A stretch of 64,000 bases of DNA, from positions 1 to 64,000 of the forward strand of contig OENT01000784.1 of the NCBI GenBank assembly GCA_900239685.1. The letters are read 5' to 3'. The first letter of the stretch is position 1. The number at the start of each line of letters is the position of its first letter. Below are positions 31,872 to 46,579 of this stretch, one piece after another. The notes beneath the pieces were generated by a model, which was not told where the DNA came from, made no database searches, and saw nothing but the letters and a program-made list of their open reading frames with translations. Origin of the DNA: Rotaria macrura (Eukaryota > Rotifera > Eurotatoria > Philodinida > Philodinidae). Both the position numbers and the translations under genes were made by a program.

Positions 31872-34800
31872 ATGCAGCGATTGCGGTTATTCATTATAGC
31901 CTTGATTATTGCTACATCAGCACGCATCGGTAAGTCTATTCTAAAGTTTAAAAAAAATGTCAATCATGACCATGACCTTATAAGATGATATCTAACACTT
32001 GTTAATTATCTATCTGCATAACTTATCTTATTACAAGATCTAAGAATAAAGTCGTACTATGAATTTTTTTCTGATTCTCTAGGTCATGCAGATGATTTCA
32101 ATATTCGTAGTGTATTTTCTAAAGTCATCAAAACTCCACAAGATCAAACTATTGTAACGCAACTTGAACAATATTTACCAAGTTTTCTTGATGTAAATAG
32201 TAAGTATTACATAGGAAAAAAAATGTTCAGCGAGATCATAATCGATCACAGTATTCATTACATGTTTCCTTGTAAAATTCAAATGAAAGAACCTTTGAAT
32301 CAAAATTAAATAACATATGAAATATTATATGATTTATTTATTTTTAGTACCTGCGAACGAAAATGTCGACAAGTTAGTTAATGTATGCCATTCATGTGCT
32401 CGTATTATTTTCGGTTTTTCTTTCTTTTCTTATAGAGCTTTTTCGAAATTTAAAGATGCGCTTCGATTGATTCCTTCAAATATTAAACGAGATACTCCAC
32501 TGGATACTAACAGTGCTCGAGCTATATTTCCTGCAATACAACCAATTTATCGTTATGTGAAGGTTCGATACATTTGTTGTTATTATTTATTTCTATTTTT
32601 TTTCTCCTTCTTGTTCTTCTTATATATTTTCATAGATGATTAGTTCCTTATCTTGAGTTGTTTTTCCTATTGAACCGATTGATTGCACATCATTTTCTCT
32701 TTACTCTCGAATGATAAATAACAAGTCATTCATTCATAGTTTCATAATGCGTTAATATAATATTTTGAAACAAAATTATTTGTACATGAAAAAATATCTT
32801 CGTCAAGGTTAAATATTTTAGTCTCTAGAGTTTCTCAGAGTAATATTTTAGATTATTAAAAACAAGGATACAAAAAGAAACCTTCATTGCTTATTTCTAA
32901 TTTATGATAAATTCACATGATGAAAATTATAATCCATATCATAAAAAATAGATCTTTTTTGTTTATGCAATTCATTTGAGACTATATATTATTCTTGCCT
33001 TATAGATTGAAGGAAAAGCAGAGAGAAATGTACGAGTCGTAGACTTTTCAAGGATGCATTCTAACCAATCTTTGTACAGATGACAATGTTAACCTCTGAT
33101 GAATAGATTAACACTTTACTGTATTGAATCGATAATGTCAATGTTGTACTAATGACCATGACTATTCATCTTCATTGTACCTTAAACAATGTCAGGTCAA
33201 TATCGAATATCAAGACATTATACCCTTTTTCGATCAGTGAAACAAAAAAAAAAAAAGAAAAAGAAGTCCGAATACTTGCATCGGTGCCTTGAATGAAGGA
33301 GGAATATTGATGATTTAGCACGACAATTCGCAGTTTTTACTCAAGTGATTCGGATTATATAAAATCGGAAGAGAAAGGCACAATCATTCTCGTTCGATAC
33401 ACTCATATACAATTCGCGATGATCCTAGTTTTCGGAGAATAGAATAAAACAAAAAGGCTTCGATAGAAAAAATCAACTATATGTATTGTTATTTCGTATA
33501 AAATTGCGATTATACACAACGATGTCTAACGGAACTTGTTTTATCGAGATTTATCTAGATTAACCTATTGACCGTATATAAAACATTTAAACTCTATTAA
33601 AAGAAAGACATTATTCTCAAGTGTCAATCCCTAAGTTCGGTCACGTATTTATTCGGAATATACTTCGGATCATTTCTTGATAAGATTTGAATCGACATTG
33701 AAAGGAAATTGAAAATTATTGACGCTAAAAGCTCATGATTACATTACAAAAGACCACATCCTATCATTACCGTGACAACCATTTAGGCATGATTGACTGC
33801 TCATAGCTTTGCTCGTTGACCTCACTGAATATGATACTCACTTGAAAAACACATCTTTTTTTTACATAGTAGAATTCGACAAAATACGAAATATAAGTAA
33901 CAATTTTAAATAGTAGACGGAAACCTATTGATTCATACTACTGTTGTTTGTATTCAATCATAGGATTCAGTATGGAAATCAATATTAAACTTGATAGATC
34001 TACCGACTGAATTACTTCGAATTCCAGCTCAAAATTTAGCTGAAACAAATTTAAATAATCTTTTATCATATTCAGACGATGAAACAGTTTCAAATGTACT
34101 TGCAGTTAATTCAAATCGACAAGTAAACTTACGAAATAAATATCATACGATGTTTGTTTTTGTGTTGCTACTCTTGAATTCTTCTAGGATTTCAGTGATG
34201 AACAAAAAACAATTCTTGTTCAAAATTATATCAACAAGATTAAGAATAAACTTAATCCAAATAATTTTCAAGAATTAATAACACAAAAATTAGGTGCATC
34301 ATTTCTGCGGTATCTTCCATTAAATTTTCTTCTTAAAGATTCAATATTTAATGACATTAGTGTAATTCGTAATGTGTCTGTATTTAAAAACAAAACATAG
34401 ATTTCATTTTTAAAGCATTCTCTGCTTTTCATTTATTGTTCCAGTGCAACATGGCTTAATTTACTTAGTCCTTTACAACGTGATGCTATTGCCAATAAAG
34501 TCTATCGATCATTGACAGATACAACAGGTAAAATAGTACAAAGCACTGGTCCATTACGTTTAACAACTGATGATCCAAGTACATTGGATATGGTTGCACG
34601 CATGATGCCAAGTCTATCGACAAGACAAATTATAAATGCCGTTGGAGATAAAATTGTATAAGTTGTTTTTACACAAGTAATTTTTAAGATAATCCTTTTG
34701 TTGGCATCATCGATAGGTGCCCTTACTTGAACGATCAAGTATTCGAGAAGATCAATCATGTACAACATCGCTTGCATTACTCAATCGAACATTAGAAGCC

Positions 34801-37800
34801 AAACGAACAACTAATCGTCAAATTCGACCCGATCCACAGTATGAGACTGATGATCATTTGAAATTGCAAATTTCAAACGCTTATTTTTTGTTTTCATTGC
34901 CAAAAGGTTGATTCAACGATGGCAAGAATGTTATAGTGGTTGTGATTTAAGTGATTTATTTACTGCTCGTCAAGATTTGAAAGAATTATTGAAAAATCAT
35001 CCGAATCCAGACGTATGAAAAGAATTTATAAGATTTCATCATTTCTTTTCTTTTTCATTTGTTTCAAGAGTTGTGAAAGTTTGGTTAGTGAAGTTAAAAA
35101 AGAATATGATCTTGAACGAGGTGTTACAGCAAATAAACTACGTGAAGTATCAGGTAATGTTTACATAAAACTGAACACAGACTGATAATCAAAAGTGTTC
35201 TGAATTTAGATGCGTTGGGCTCAATTTATCGACCTGATGAAATCAATGATTTGAGTGATGATCTTATGGCTGAGTTGGGTCGAGATGAGAAAACTTTAGA
35301 GAAAATAGGCGCACAAGATCTTACACCGAATGAAGTATAATACTTAGTGAGATTTATTTCATTAGTCGAGTTTGTTTTTCGTTTTCTTATTCAGGCTAGA
35401 ACAATCATCAATAAGATTCCGCGATCAACTCAAAATCTCTGGGGTAAAGGTATGCTTGGTAAGCTAGGCAATTTAATTCCAGGTGTTGACAATGCTGTTC
35501 TTAAACAAATTCTAACACGGGGTCGTGGTGAATTACCACCATTATTTAATAGTACAGCACCATCGTTTATTCGAAAGCTCGTACCAAGTAAAATTCGTCT
35601 TCTTATTGATCAAGTAAAGAACAACTGAAAACTTAATATTTACCCTCTCAATTGCCTCATTGTTTTTCTTTACATTTTATTACGTCAGTATGCAACTGAA
35701 CCTAACCTAGCCAAATATCGTCAATTATTAGAGTCAGATTATGCGAAAAAATTTATTAAATCTGAAACACTCTTGCAAATTCTTCAATTAACACCAGATG
35801 TTCTCCGTTTGATTCGTTTTACTCCTGCTCAAGTAATATATATATATATATATATAAATATGTAGTTAAAACGAAAAATAACATTATCTGTTTGAAATTA
35901 CTTAGGCCTCAGCTGCTGTAACGAATCGCTTAGGTCTAAATAAACAATTTGACGGTAGTCTGGGTAGTTTAGGATTATTAAATAATTTTATCAATGGTTT
36001 AACGAAAAATGATATCGAAAAAATTAAACCTGATGAATCACTTCAAGCTATACAACAAGTATTCGGTAGTTCGAAAAATCGAAATATTGATAATCAAATG
36101 CAATCAAATTCAGTAACTTTTATTTTTTTAATTTCGTTTATGTTAATCGATATGCTTCTTTTAGCGTTATGCATTCGGTAATTTACTACGTCGTGGCCTT
36201 CAAACAAGTGAAGCAACACAAAAAGTCGACGGTTATATTAAAGGTCTTTTTCGAGAGGATAATCTTGTTGATGATCTTAATCCCCAATTATTCTCTACAA
36301 TGACTAATGATGAACTTGATGCTATTAATCGTTTAAGTCAAGATGAAGCTGATCGATTTTGGAATGCCATCGGTTCAATACGTGAACCAGCCTGTTGTTC
36401 ATATGTGAATGAAAATCGTTATCGTATGGCTGATTATGCTTTAAAATATTTCGTAAGATTTTTGTTCAATTCTGTTTTTGTTCTCTTTTGATTGTCTATA
36501 TTTACATTTGTAGGGTTCGGCAACAGGTGATATTGATAATTTTAAATTATCTCAATTAGGTCCATTCTTGGTTACAAGTTTACGTGCAACTGATATTCGT
36601 CGTATATCAACAGATGCGTTGATAAATAAAATAAATATTTTTAAATCACCCTGTTTTCAACCATCTAAAGCTGAAGCGCAAGCACTTGGCGCTAAACTTA
36701 ATGAAGCACTCAGCGAAGTTGATGATAAAGTTAAAGCTTTATATCTTGATCTGATCGGAGAATTAGCTGTGTATCTACCAAATGATATATCTGCTCCAAA
36801 AGTAAGTTTAAAAATAATTACGAAAGACTAAAGCGTCACTGTATGATCGACATGAATACTATGACATACAAAAAGAAACCCATGAGACAATATACGTAGA
36901 TCGATGATTGATACTGTCATGATAATCTCTAGTGTAAAGAGAGATTTCGAGGCAATCATATCGGAATCAATTTCGAATGATTAATATGATTTTGCTATTG
37001 ACATATCTATTCAATGACATGATTTCTTTTGATGAATTTGATTTGAACACAAATAAATTGATAGGTTACATTTAGAAATAGATCAGTAATATTGGATTAG
37101 GTACAAATAATATCTGTTGGATCCAGCGTATGAAATCTTTCGAATTTAAAATGAGATCGTTTAGGTTCAGCTTTATGTTCGACGGTTTTTGTATAGAAAT
37201 TAACTTAATTTGTACTTAGTGATCGTGAACATTCTTTCTCTGTTCTATTCATGTCAAAAGTATTTGATTAGAAATGTTTCGAAACTCGATTACCACTAAG
37301 AACTATCCTCATTCTCATGGTTCCTCAAAAGTCTACGAAATGTTAGTATAAAATCTTTTCTTTGTTCCCCTACATTGTAACATCTAGACTATTTTTTTTT
37401 CGACACATTTCATGAATAATTAGTAATGTTGATCGATTTCAAGATTTTAATTATGACGTTTAGTCTTTGTCTATTAGTTTTTTCCAAACGAAATAATATT
37501 ACCGGATGCTTTGGGAGTAGAACTATCCATCGTTTGATTGCGCAAAACTTAAACGTGTAGTATTGAAAATGGGATAACTGTCATTTTACTTAAGATAATA
37601 ATATTCATGGAGAACGAATACTTACGGAAGATTCTTCATACTACTCACTGATAGATAGTGTTTTACCATTTGATTACGTAAACAAATTTTTCATCAGAAG
37701 AAATATTCTTTTATTGATGCGCAAGACTTAGATCGTAGTTATAGAAAAAAATTAGAGCTCATGCCATGGAGATATTTTCTCTAGTCATCTACAAAAACTA

Positions 37801-39952
37801 ATGTAGAATAGGTTTCTTATCATATCTTCGATGATAACTTGAATGTTCTATTTGGATGAATAGGTAATTTGATATTAAGTATAGTGTCCTAATATGTTTA
37901 GGTGTTGTAATATTTAATTCTGATTTTGGAAATTTATTCTTATGACTCTCACCACTTAGACAGACCTAAAAACAAACTCCACACGATTCTACACAGGAGT
38001 TATTCAGTTTTTACTCAAGACGAAAATGAACATGGTATATTTGTTGATTTTTGAAATTTTCTTGGAAATTTTAATCCAAAGAGTCGAACAAATAAAAAAA
38101 TATTTTTCTGAAGATTTCATTGATAATATCAAATTATGGTGCTTTATTGATTTCTAATAAAATTGAATAATTTTAGCGTTTACTATCTCAACGAACAAAT
38201 TTTCTCTCGAAAGCACTCGACAAAATTCAAAATCGTGATGATAAATGTAAAGTACCTGATCAAGATGGATTTCTCGGAAAAGCAAAACAAGGTATAAAGC
38301 GAACATTGGCAAATGCTTTTCTTGATCATCTTTCATCGTGGAGTAATAATCGTCGTGAACGCCGTCAAACAAATCAAAGTTAATAGATTAAAGAAAAGAA
38401 AAAGATTCTTTTTCATAATAAACAATCTATTCAACTTTTAGGATCGAATAATTTAACTTGTCAACAATTAAGACGTATGGGTTCCGCTATTTCAGCTCTG
38501 TCAGCTGAGGAAATTTCATCTATATCAAATGATGTTCTCTTTGAATGTATTGATGCTTTTGGTGCTGTCAATGATTATCATTCAGATTTACTTAAACAAA
38601 TAGCTCAAAAATATATTCAAGTTTGATTTTATTATTTCAAAATGTTTGTATAAGGTCGATCTATTGTATTTCTTTTTCTCTACCGTAGGCATTACAAAGT
38701 CAAGGTCGACATATTCAATCGATAAGTAAATCAGAACTGTATGAACTGAATTCCTTATTGCCTGGATTTACTCCAAGTGAATTATTGTTAATACGAACTG
38801 AACATTTTCGTGATAGTAATTTTCTTTCATTTATTGGTAATCTCGATGGTTGGACTGGTGATCAGGTAACAAAAATAATATAGCACAAAAGAAAATAAAA
38901 ATAATAAGTATACTCTATACATCTCTACATGTATTTATAGTTGAAAACTTTAGCAGAACTTTCTCTCGATAATGAACAATCTTTAACACCAACATTCCTT
39001 GAGAATGCTGGCAAGATTTTATGTTCTGTCGATGAACAACTTCTTCGTCGAATACCATCAGAACAAATAAAGTAAATCAAATCGAAATCTAATTTTCTCC
39101 CTAACAGACATAGTATTGCATTGACTTCGTTTTTATTTGCAAAGATCTTACCTTACTATTTTGGCTAATATTGAATGTCCAAATGAAGCGAATGTTAATT
39201 ATTCATCGACAATGTTCGATATTGTTAAAAATGTCTACCAAGGCGATGTTCATCGCCCACATATCTTTGGTTCATTGGGTACAATTGCTGGTAATAAGAA
39301 CAACAACCTTGCGCGTTAACTTTGAAAAGATCGTTAAATTGGGTTTTTTCTTTTTTTTTTTAAAGCTGGACTCAAATCAACTGATCTTGCTTCGTTGTCA
39401 CCGGAGTTATTTAATTTTTTTCCACAACAAGCATTATCACATTTACCAAAAGAAATATTTAAATCATTGACGAATGATCAGCTACAAAATTTCAATATCG
39501 AACAAATAAAAAACATTCCGAATAGTTTACTTAGCGCATTAAATGGAAAACAAATGGCTATTCTGAATCAAATACTTTTCCCATTCAAATCATCAGGTTA
39601 AATTGATTTTATTTTCCAATCATTTGTTTTACTTTATAATTCATAAATATAATCATCAATATAGAAGAGCCTATTAGATTCATTCAAAAGACAACTAGTA
39701 GTGCTGATATATTGATCGAGAGTGGTACAAAAACAAGTAATTTTGTATTGCATGAAAACAATCTAGGGGGCATACATACATATATTCTTCTTTTCTTTAG
39801 TTATTATCTATTTCTTTATTTATGATTCTTCTTTGTTTATTAATCATGTACAATATTTGATTTTTCTAGGCGCTGCTTGGACACATACATTTTCCATGAC
39901 ACTCATGTGGATTTTACCTTTATTGTCAACCATTGTCATGCATCGATTTTAA
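31872..39952 (+). CDS. Secreted, GPI-anchored stereocilin/otoancorin/mesothelin-like protein
   Basis: A 24-exon model; all junctions are GT-AG and codon phase is kept throughout, giving 1229 aa. First exon 31872-31929 encodes a signal peptide (MQRLRLFIIALIIATSARI). Last exon 39870-39952 ends in a hydrophobic tail (MTLMWILPLLSTIVMHRF) after a small-residue region, the layout of a GPI-anchor signal. Between them lies an all-helical, Leu-rich repetitive body with repeats such as LSPELFNFFPQQALSHLP, LTNDQLQNFNIEQIKNIP and LNSLLPGFTPSELLLI, as in the mesothelin/stereocilin/otoancorin superfamily. Those proteins mediate attachment between cell surfaces and extracellular gels. Most introns are 50-80 bp; three are larger (32563-33963, 36802-38176, 39737-39869). 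The exon 6 donor (near 34375) is the weakest. The family call rests on style and architecture, not on a conserved site. Confidence 0.6.
35836..35856. repeat. (TA)n microsatellite in intron
   Basis: Ten or so TA repeats directly after the donor site of a short intron of the stereocilin-like gene. Confidence 0.85.
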
Positions 39953-40175
39953 TTCACCTTGAAAGATAGAAAAACAAATACGAGACGATCATTGCTAAGC
40001 AATATTTCTTCTAATTATATTTTTACATAGAATAGCTTTTCTGTCTGATTTCTTTTTCATTTCTCAATACGTGTGTTTGTCTGTGCATGTGTTTGATACT
40101 AAGGATGTCCCTTTTTGTTTTATGTCTGTTAGAACAGTATGTGGCTTTTGTTTTCTTATCTATTGACTAACGAAC

Positions 40176-40181
40176 AATAAA
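40176..40181 (+). terminator. Polyadenylation signal of the stereocilin-like gene
   Basis: AATAAA about 225 nt after the stop codon, the first such hexamer downstream in the sense strand that I noticed. Confidence 0.5.
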
Positions 40182-40199
40182 AATCATTCTAGCTAGAAA

Positions 40200-43150
40200 G
40201 ACTATAATTTACCAACAACAAGCTGTGTTTCTGTTTTTTTTTGGAAAATCTAGTTTTCTTTCTGTTGGTGATGATGAATATAACACATATGATTTATTTA
40301 CATTCAGGCAAAGCAATGTCTAATTCTGATGTATATTTAATGTGACTGAAAATAGAGAACCTCCATTGATATATCAATTATGTGGAAAAAACTCTAAATC
40401 GATTCATGTAAAGAACAAAGAAGAAAAATCAACATACAAAAAGGGTTTATGGCAAGAAAATATTTTCGACAAAAACAAACACCCCGCAATAATTTTCGAT
40501 TTGTGCATTCCAGGAGCTTTCCGGGCGTAATGCAAAGCATTTAAAAAGAACATTGACTTATATTTTTGTCAAAAACAGTAAAACCTACAACTTGGATATT
40601 ATTGACAGCAAGCAATTCTGACATGCTATCACTCCACAGTTCTATCTTTATAGAAGATACGATATCTCACGACACATATGTATGACAGGAATCAAGAAAA
40701 AACAACATATCATAATCTGTGAATTGATACATTTCCTGTTCGGTTTACATAGATAACGTACGCGTTTGAATCTATCAAAACTTGCAATTGAAATTATTTC
40801 TACTTCGTCTTAAACATAATCTTTGACTTAATTCACACAAAAAGAGTTTTTTTTATTCAATACAGGATAAAGATATATATATATCAGAATAATCGATATA
40901 GAATCAAATCTATTTCTCTATGAATTACAGAAGCTCTGTTGAAAAGAGCTTCAAGTTTTTCTCTAAAGTATATAAAGATTCAATGTGTTCACAGAGAAAA
41001 TCAAAAATTAAATCGTACATTTTACTTTAATGCTTCTAAGATGATGGACGAAGATTTATTGGCAGAAAACCAGAATTCTGTTTGCATTGTTCGTATAGAT
41101 TATCTAATTTAGGTACGACGTTTAATGTAACATGAGATCAAAAGAATTTTTCATAACTGTTTGAAATCGAAATGATTTTGATTGATCAGATATATATATA
41201 TTTACTTGAATATTTTCAAGAGATATTACACAGGTCGAGATAAATGAAGTGCTTCCAATCGTAGTTAAACAGAGCGAACCGTCGAATTTGAATATCTGAT
41301 TTTTGACTTTGAGGTCTAAGGTGGTAACGATATAGTTCAGAAGAACATCTGATGGAAATTCATGGATCCAGATATCAGAATAATTTACTTTTTTCTCTTC
41401 GGTAAATAAAAGTCAATTCAATCCATTTGTTCGTTCTTCCAGATTTTTGTAGATAAAGACGGACTAGCATGATTTTATGATTCCATAGTAAAGAAACTAG
41501 TAGATATTTTTATTATCGAAAAAAATCGATCGCTATCTTTTCAACGAGATCCTTTTGTTGACATTTGAATTTTTTCAGTAACCACATGTATACTGTATGA
41601 ATTTAATAAACAGTTTACATTTCGTGATTTACTAAAATCCTTTTCTGTATCCGGAATTTAAGTTTTGTAACATCAGGTATTGACTTCCATACTCTTCTAT
41701 TCATTTGGAAATAATAAGAAACTTATCGTTATTACTACTGTAGAGACCCTTCATACTGCCAATCACATATATGTCGAGACGTTACTTTTTTGAAATCTTG
41801 TTGTATTCTTTAGAACTCAAAACTCGAGGAGTGGTTAACGATAAACAACCGACATTTCTTTTTCGATTTTTCACAACTCGATTATAGAATAGAAGAGGAC
41901 GCTATAGAATCATTCTGTATTCTCTCGATTGCTGTTGATAATAATTTTCTCATTTTGATCGTAACCTATGGAAGAGATTAGAATACATTTTGAAGAATTA
42001 CTTCTCTATGCTACGATTTTCATATACGTTCGCTACTTTTTATTCTATTATATGAATGTTGCGCATTACTGATTATATAGTATCTATTGATGAAGCATAT
42101 TAATGACATTCATTTCTATTGTTAACTTAGAAGGAAGTTGTGAAATACAATAGTTTGTACATGTTTTTTAGACAGATAAAATCTGATATGGGTTTCTAAT
42201 ATTTCATATTTATGGAAGACATATTCAGTATTTTCTTAGAAAAATTTTGTATTGCGTTTCTTGTTTGGTCTATTCAAGAACATTCCCCATATAGCGATCC
42301 GTTTTGACTTGATGTTCTTCTGTAGTGATACTCTCTCGACGAAAATAATAATACTTCATAAAATTGTATTGTTTATTCAAAAATAATTAATGATTCGTTG
42401 AAATTTATTAAAATTAAGTCGTAGTTTAGTCTTCTATAAGTAATTCACATGTAGTATGAATGTTCTTATCTTATAATTTATAGTTTAAAAAATTTTCAGC
42501 ATATAGTTTATACAGAAGAATATATTTCAAGATCAGTGAATATTGATGTCGAATACATTCGTTCTTGATTCTCCTTTACATATTTAACAATGCTAGTATA
42601 CAAATTATTTCACCTGTAATCATTTACAGATTTTGTATGAAAAAAAATGGCTTGCTTCTTGAGGTCAGTACCAAACATGATTATCGATTACGATATGTTC
42701 GTGTATGGCAAAGTCAATAAATTCTTTCTAACACAGAAATTATATGATTAGTTGAATCATACTAATTTTAGCGCTATGTACCATAAGCATTATGTTTAAG
42801 TACCAATTAGTATTATCATTCTGTTATAATACCAAATGACTGTAGACAAAAATCTTGAATCGTATACATATATATTAACAAGTCTTATAATTATAACGAT
42901 GCTCATATTGTTACATACTTCAATTCTAAGAGTGTTTACACACTTTGAATGAAATTTTTTGAATAGGTGGGCGAACAATTTTCTTGTAATAATATTGCTC
43001 TGTATGAGTATGTTTACTGTAGAAAAATACCTCAGGTAATCCTTTATATTCAATGATTTCTATTGGAACAGTATCGATTTATCAAGACACTTGTACTAAT
43101 ATCAAACCAAACACATGTATTTATATACATATATATATATATATGTATGT
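40200..43150. other. Gene-free AT-rich stretch, ~3 kb
   Basis: No coding region or repeat family recognised on either strand. It contains a short ATATATAT tract near 40872. Confidence 0.45.
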
Positions 43151-43184
43151 ATGTGCAGATGCAACGTATTTCTTTTTGTTCGTG

Positions 43185-43475
43185 ATGATGAAAAAGTGTA
43201 TAGTTTTATGTGTCGTAAGCTTTATTTTCGTTTCGCTTGCCTACACAGAAGCAATAAATAACCATCGTGAAAAGTCGTCTGTTTTAAATCGTCGTCAAAT
43301 CGAAGAAGATGATCAATTAGCTCAACTACCAGACGATAGTAGCGATCATGAAATTGAAAATGTTCGTCGAAAATTTTCACAGTGTGAGCCGTGTGGTTTA
43401 CTTCGTCGTTCGTGTTGTTTTCCAAATTTATGTCGTCACAGAGCTGGTGCAATAAGCGAATGCTTCAAAGTGTAA
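43185..43475 (+). CDS. Secreted cysteine-rich peptide precursor (C-C-CC-C-C)
   Basis: A single-exon gene of 96 aa starting at tandem ATGs (43185/43188). The frame is open upstream but with unlikely low-complexity content. A signal peptide (MMKKCIVLCVVSFIFVSLAY) is followed by an acidic propeptide (EEDDQLAQLPDDSSDHEIE) that ends in a dibasic RR at 61-62. The predicted mature segment has six cysteines at 67, 70, 77, 78, 83 and 93 in the order C-C-CC-C-C. That order occurs in inhibitor-cystine-knot peptides, including neuropeptide-like, antimicrobial and venom-type peptides. The two-residue gap between the first cysteines is short for a classic knot. No homologue is recognised and activity is unknown. 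Confidence 0.7.
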   Translation: MMKKCIVLCVVSFIFVSLAYTEAINNHREKSSVLNRRQIEEDDQLAQLPDDSSDHEIENVRRKFSQCEPCGLLRRSCCFPNLCRHRAGAISECFKV

Positions 43476-43479
43476 CAAT

Positions 43480-46440
43480 GTAAATCGACGAAATGGAACT
43501 ATTTTTATTTGCAATAATACATACATTCACTTTTTACGGAACTTATATATTTTTCTTTCAATATGATTAAGCTAAATTACATTTATGTATCAGTAAATTG
43601 CATTATTTTGATGATATAATTGGTATGAAGAAATCTCAAGAAGTTTTTACCATATTTGAGCAGTACATTTTAGTATACGTTATGTTCACATTGAACGATA
43701 GTACTTTTCTAACATACTAGCGAACATTCATAGAGATACACGTCTGGCGTCGTAGTCCATACCGAATTCGATGATAAAATTAGTTTTATCTCAGTAATAG
43801 AACTCGAATTTTTATGCGTATTAAACATTGTAAGCAGACGAGATGGAATGAAAGTGAAGCAATTATAGTCAAAAAGAGCATTTGAAACTCTGCAACTGTT
43901 GTAGGAGCAGATTTTCAAAATTTTTGCCACTAGAGAATCTGAAAATGTTTATCTTTGACATGAGACAATTGCATTTACTCTAACTTCAATAGTTTCCTGT
44001 TCTTTCTGATCGCTACCAATAAATCACAAACAGCATCACCCACTGATAAGACATTGGTCGGACTACAAGTGCCCATAGAAAATGAGTAACAAAAAAACAA
44101 AACACTTTGCAATGGTATCTGTTAGTTGTATTCTACTATGTTAAATTATTCACAAGATGATTTTTTCAGTTCGATTCAGTTGAAAATACGTCCACTGAAA
44201 CGATTATTTTACACATGCTCCTATGAGACATTGTTTTATATTTCTCATTAGAAAATAAAGCCTTCCAGGGGATTCATTGATGGACAGCAAGGTTTTTAAC
44301 TTTCGAAAACACCATTATACTCAAGAACGACACCAACTATTTCTCAGATAAAACAATTGATTTGATACATTTTTAATGAAACTAATCTACATAAAGGTAG
44401 TTCGCCAGTTTATGCCGAACAGAATTTTGATTTCTATCGGTTAGTGTGTATACCATTCGTGTTATTATCTATTACTATCGATCGTTTTCCCGATTGTGAC
44501 GAAGAAAAACGCAAATGTAACGCGTTATGTGCCGTGTACAATTCACTTTACGTGATATCAAAGAATTATGAGTATTTCTTCGTTACTCATAATAACCATA
44601 GTTATATGTTAGCCCTTGAACATAGACCTAAAAAGACGTATAATAAGATTTGCCGGTCAAACTTCGGCTCGTAATTCACCTTTTTACAATGGATAGATAG
44701 AATTTTTTCAAGTGATATTTCTCATAAAACGAACCAACCAAATAACCAGAAGATCTGAGGGTTTCGTTTGATGAATAAGTCGAATGCGAGATATAATGGT
44801 GCTAATTATATTTCTAATTTTTTAAAACTTTCTATTATTTTAACGCACGTTTTTCTTTCTAGTTTGTTTTTCATATAAAAATTTGTTTTCATTCAAAGTC
44901 TGAGGTACTTCTATACTAGTCACCAAGTCACAGTGTGATAGAAGCTCGATGGTAATCAAACTCAGTGGTACAGAGAATTAGTCAAATTCGTATCGTTTTG
45001 TACGGAAAGATAAAACTGTCTATCTAAGAGCATGGCAGTTTGGCGAGAGAAAAGTTAAAAATTATAATTGAAATACATGACGGTTAGTTTTGATGAAGCA
45101 CTGCTTATACCTCATGGAATGTTATATTTATTTTTTGGATTGTTTTTTCACTTTAATTAGTCAACATGAGTCACTTTCTTTTCACTTTTCTATGAAAAAA
45201 AACACGTTTTTCATAGTAAGCCACTTCTAATCCAACAGTAATATCAGGGGAAGAGAGCTCTAGTTTCTTATAAAAATTAACCATTGAGACATGTAAAACA
45301 CATGAGCAAACATGATTCAAATCAGTTGATAGTAACATAACATGACTAGTCAAATATTATCAAAGTCTCATAGGTATTGAATAGATGTTGTTCATTGATT
45401 GTTTGAAAACGTAGGCAATCAATCCCTATGATCATTTTCTAAATAATTCTTCTCTCCCACTGGCATAGTACAAAACTTCCTGAAAAGGTTGTTACGCTTG
45501 CAAATCGTAGAACATTCAACTTCTTCTTTTGTTTGAAGAGTAGAACAATTTATTATCATCGATGACAACCAGTCTAATAAGATTGATACTAATGAACACT
45601 TTTTTTTCTGATGCATATCATTCATGGCAGATCTATAAGAATACTGAGATGTAAACTTCTGTTTTGAAACAAAGATATATGTACGAAAATGATTCTGTTC
45701 GTTCTTTGTCTTCATGCTGTATACTGATCTTGATTGTAAAAACGATAGGATTCGATATAGAATTGACAAGATCCATCTAATAAAATATATTGACATTTAT
45801 GATAGTATGAATACGATAGTGTTATCAATAAAAATCTACCAAAATTCAGAACTGGAGATATAACAACTTGATGAAATATTGAAATAACGTTGACGTTGAA
45901 TAATCTAACGTTTCTAGAAACGAACTTTTAACAATAGAATCGGTATCAGTGTATAAATCTAGGTATTTGTAATTGTATGAATGTTACTAATGATTTTTCC
46001 ATCTAACATCAAACTATTAACAACATCTCGTTTCGTTCATACATTACGCATAATGATTGCTAAATATAAGACTGAGAAATATGCACAATACGTTGTGGAA
46101 ACTCATCAAAACGATATTGATAGCAATGTTTTTTTCCAGATGACCTTTAGCGTAGCTCGTTATAATATAGAAATGAAGATAAACATAAGTATGTCATCCA
46201 TATATATTTGTATATATATATATACTAGAATTGTACAGCTTTTTCAGGCAGCTCTCAATCGAAAGTCAAATTTCTCGAAAAGATCCATTAAAAAGTTAAA
46301 TGAGGACTACTGTGCATGAAGATTTGACATTCCAATCAAGAACGAAGTCATTCGATATAGGATAAATACAACATTAAAACTGTAAAAGAATCTTAAGTTT
46401 TAGAGATCAAGCATCGTTTTTGTTGTCGTCAATATCTTAT
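43480..46440. other. Gene-free AT-rich stretch
   Basis: Several frames of 60-125 codons occur on both strands, but none has family resemblance, repeat support or convincing splice context. Confidence 0.4.
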
Positions 46441-46448
46441 GCACGAGT

Positions 46449-46575
46449 AGTATAAATATATATTTATGATAGAGATAAATCAACAGGCAGTCCAGATTTT
46501 GTTTATCACAATTCTCTTCTAGCAGCATTTTCAACCAGTTCTTCGGAAAATTGCGATGTCTAAACTGTTTGTAAG
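46449..46575 (+). promoter_or_regulatory. Possible TATA promoter with a tiny first coding exon
   Basis: TATAAATA near 46451 is followed about 30-40 bp later by a plausible start region. An ATG at about 46557 then reads MSKLF into a strong GTAAGT donor. This is the layout of a short first exon, but I could not find following exons that make a protein, so the gene is unproven. Confidence 0.25.
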
Positions 46576-46579
46576 TTAT

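Noticed and set aside
45419-46319. Frames of 125 (minus) and 112 (plus) codons
   Set aside because: No recognisable domain, codon bias or splice partners; one runs through an ATATAT tract.
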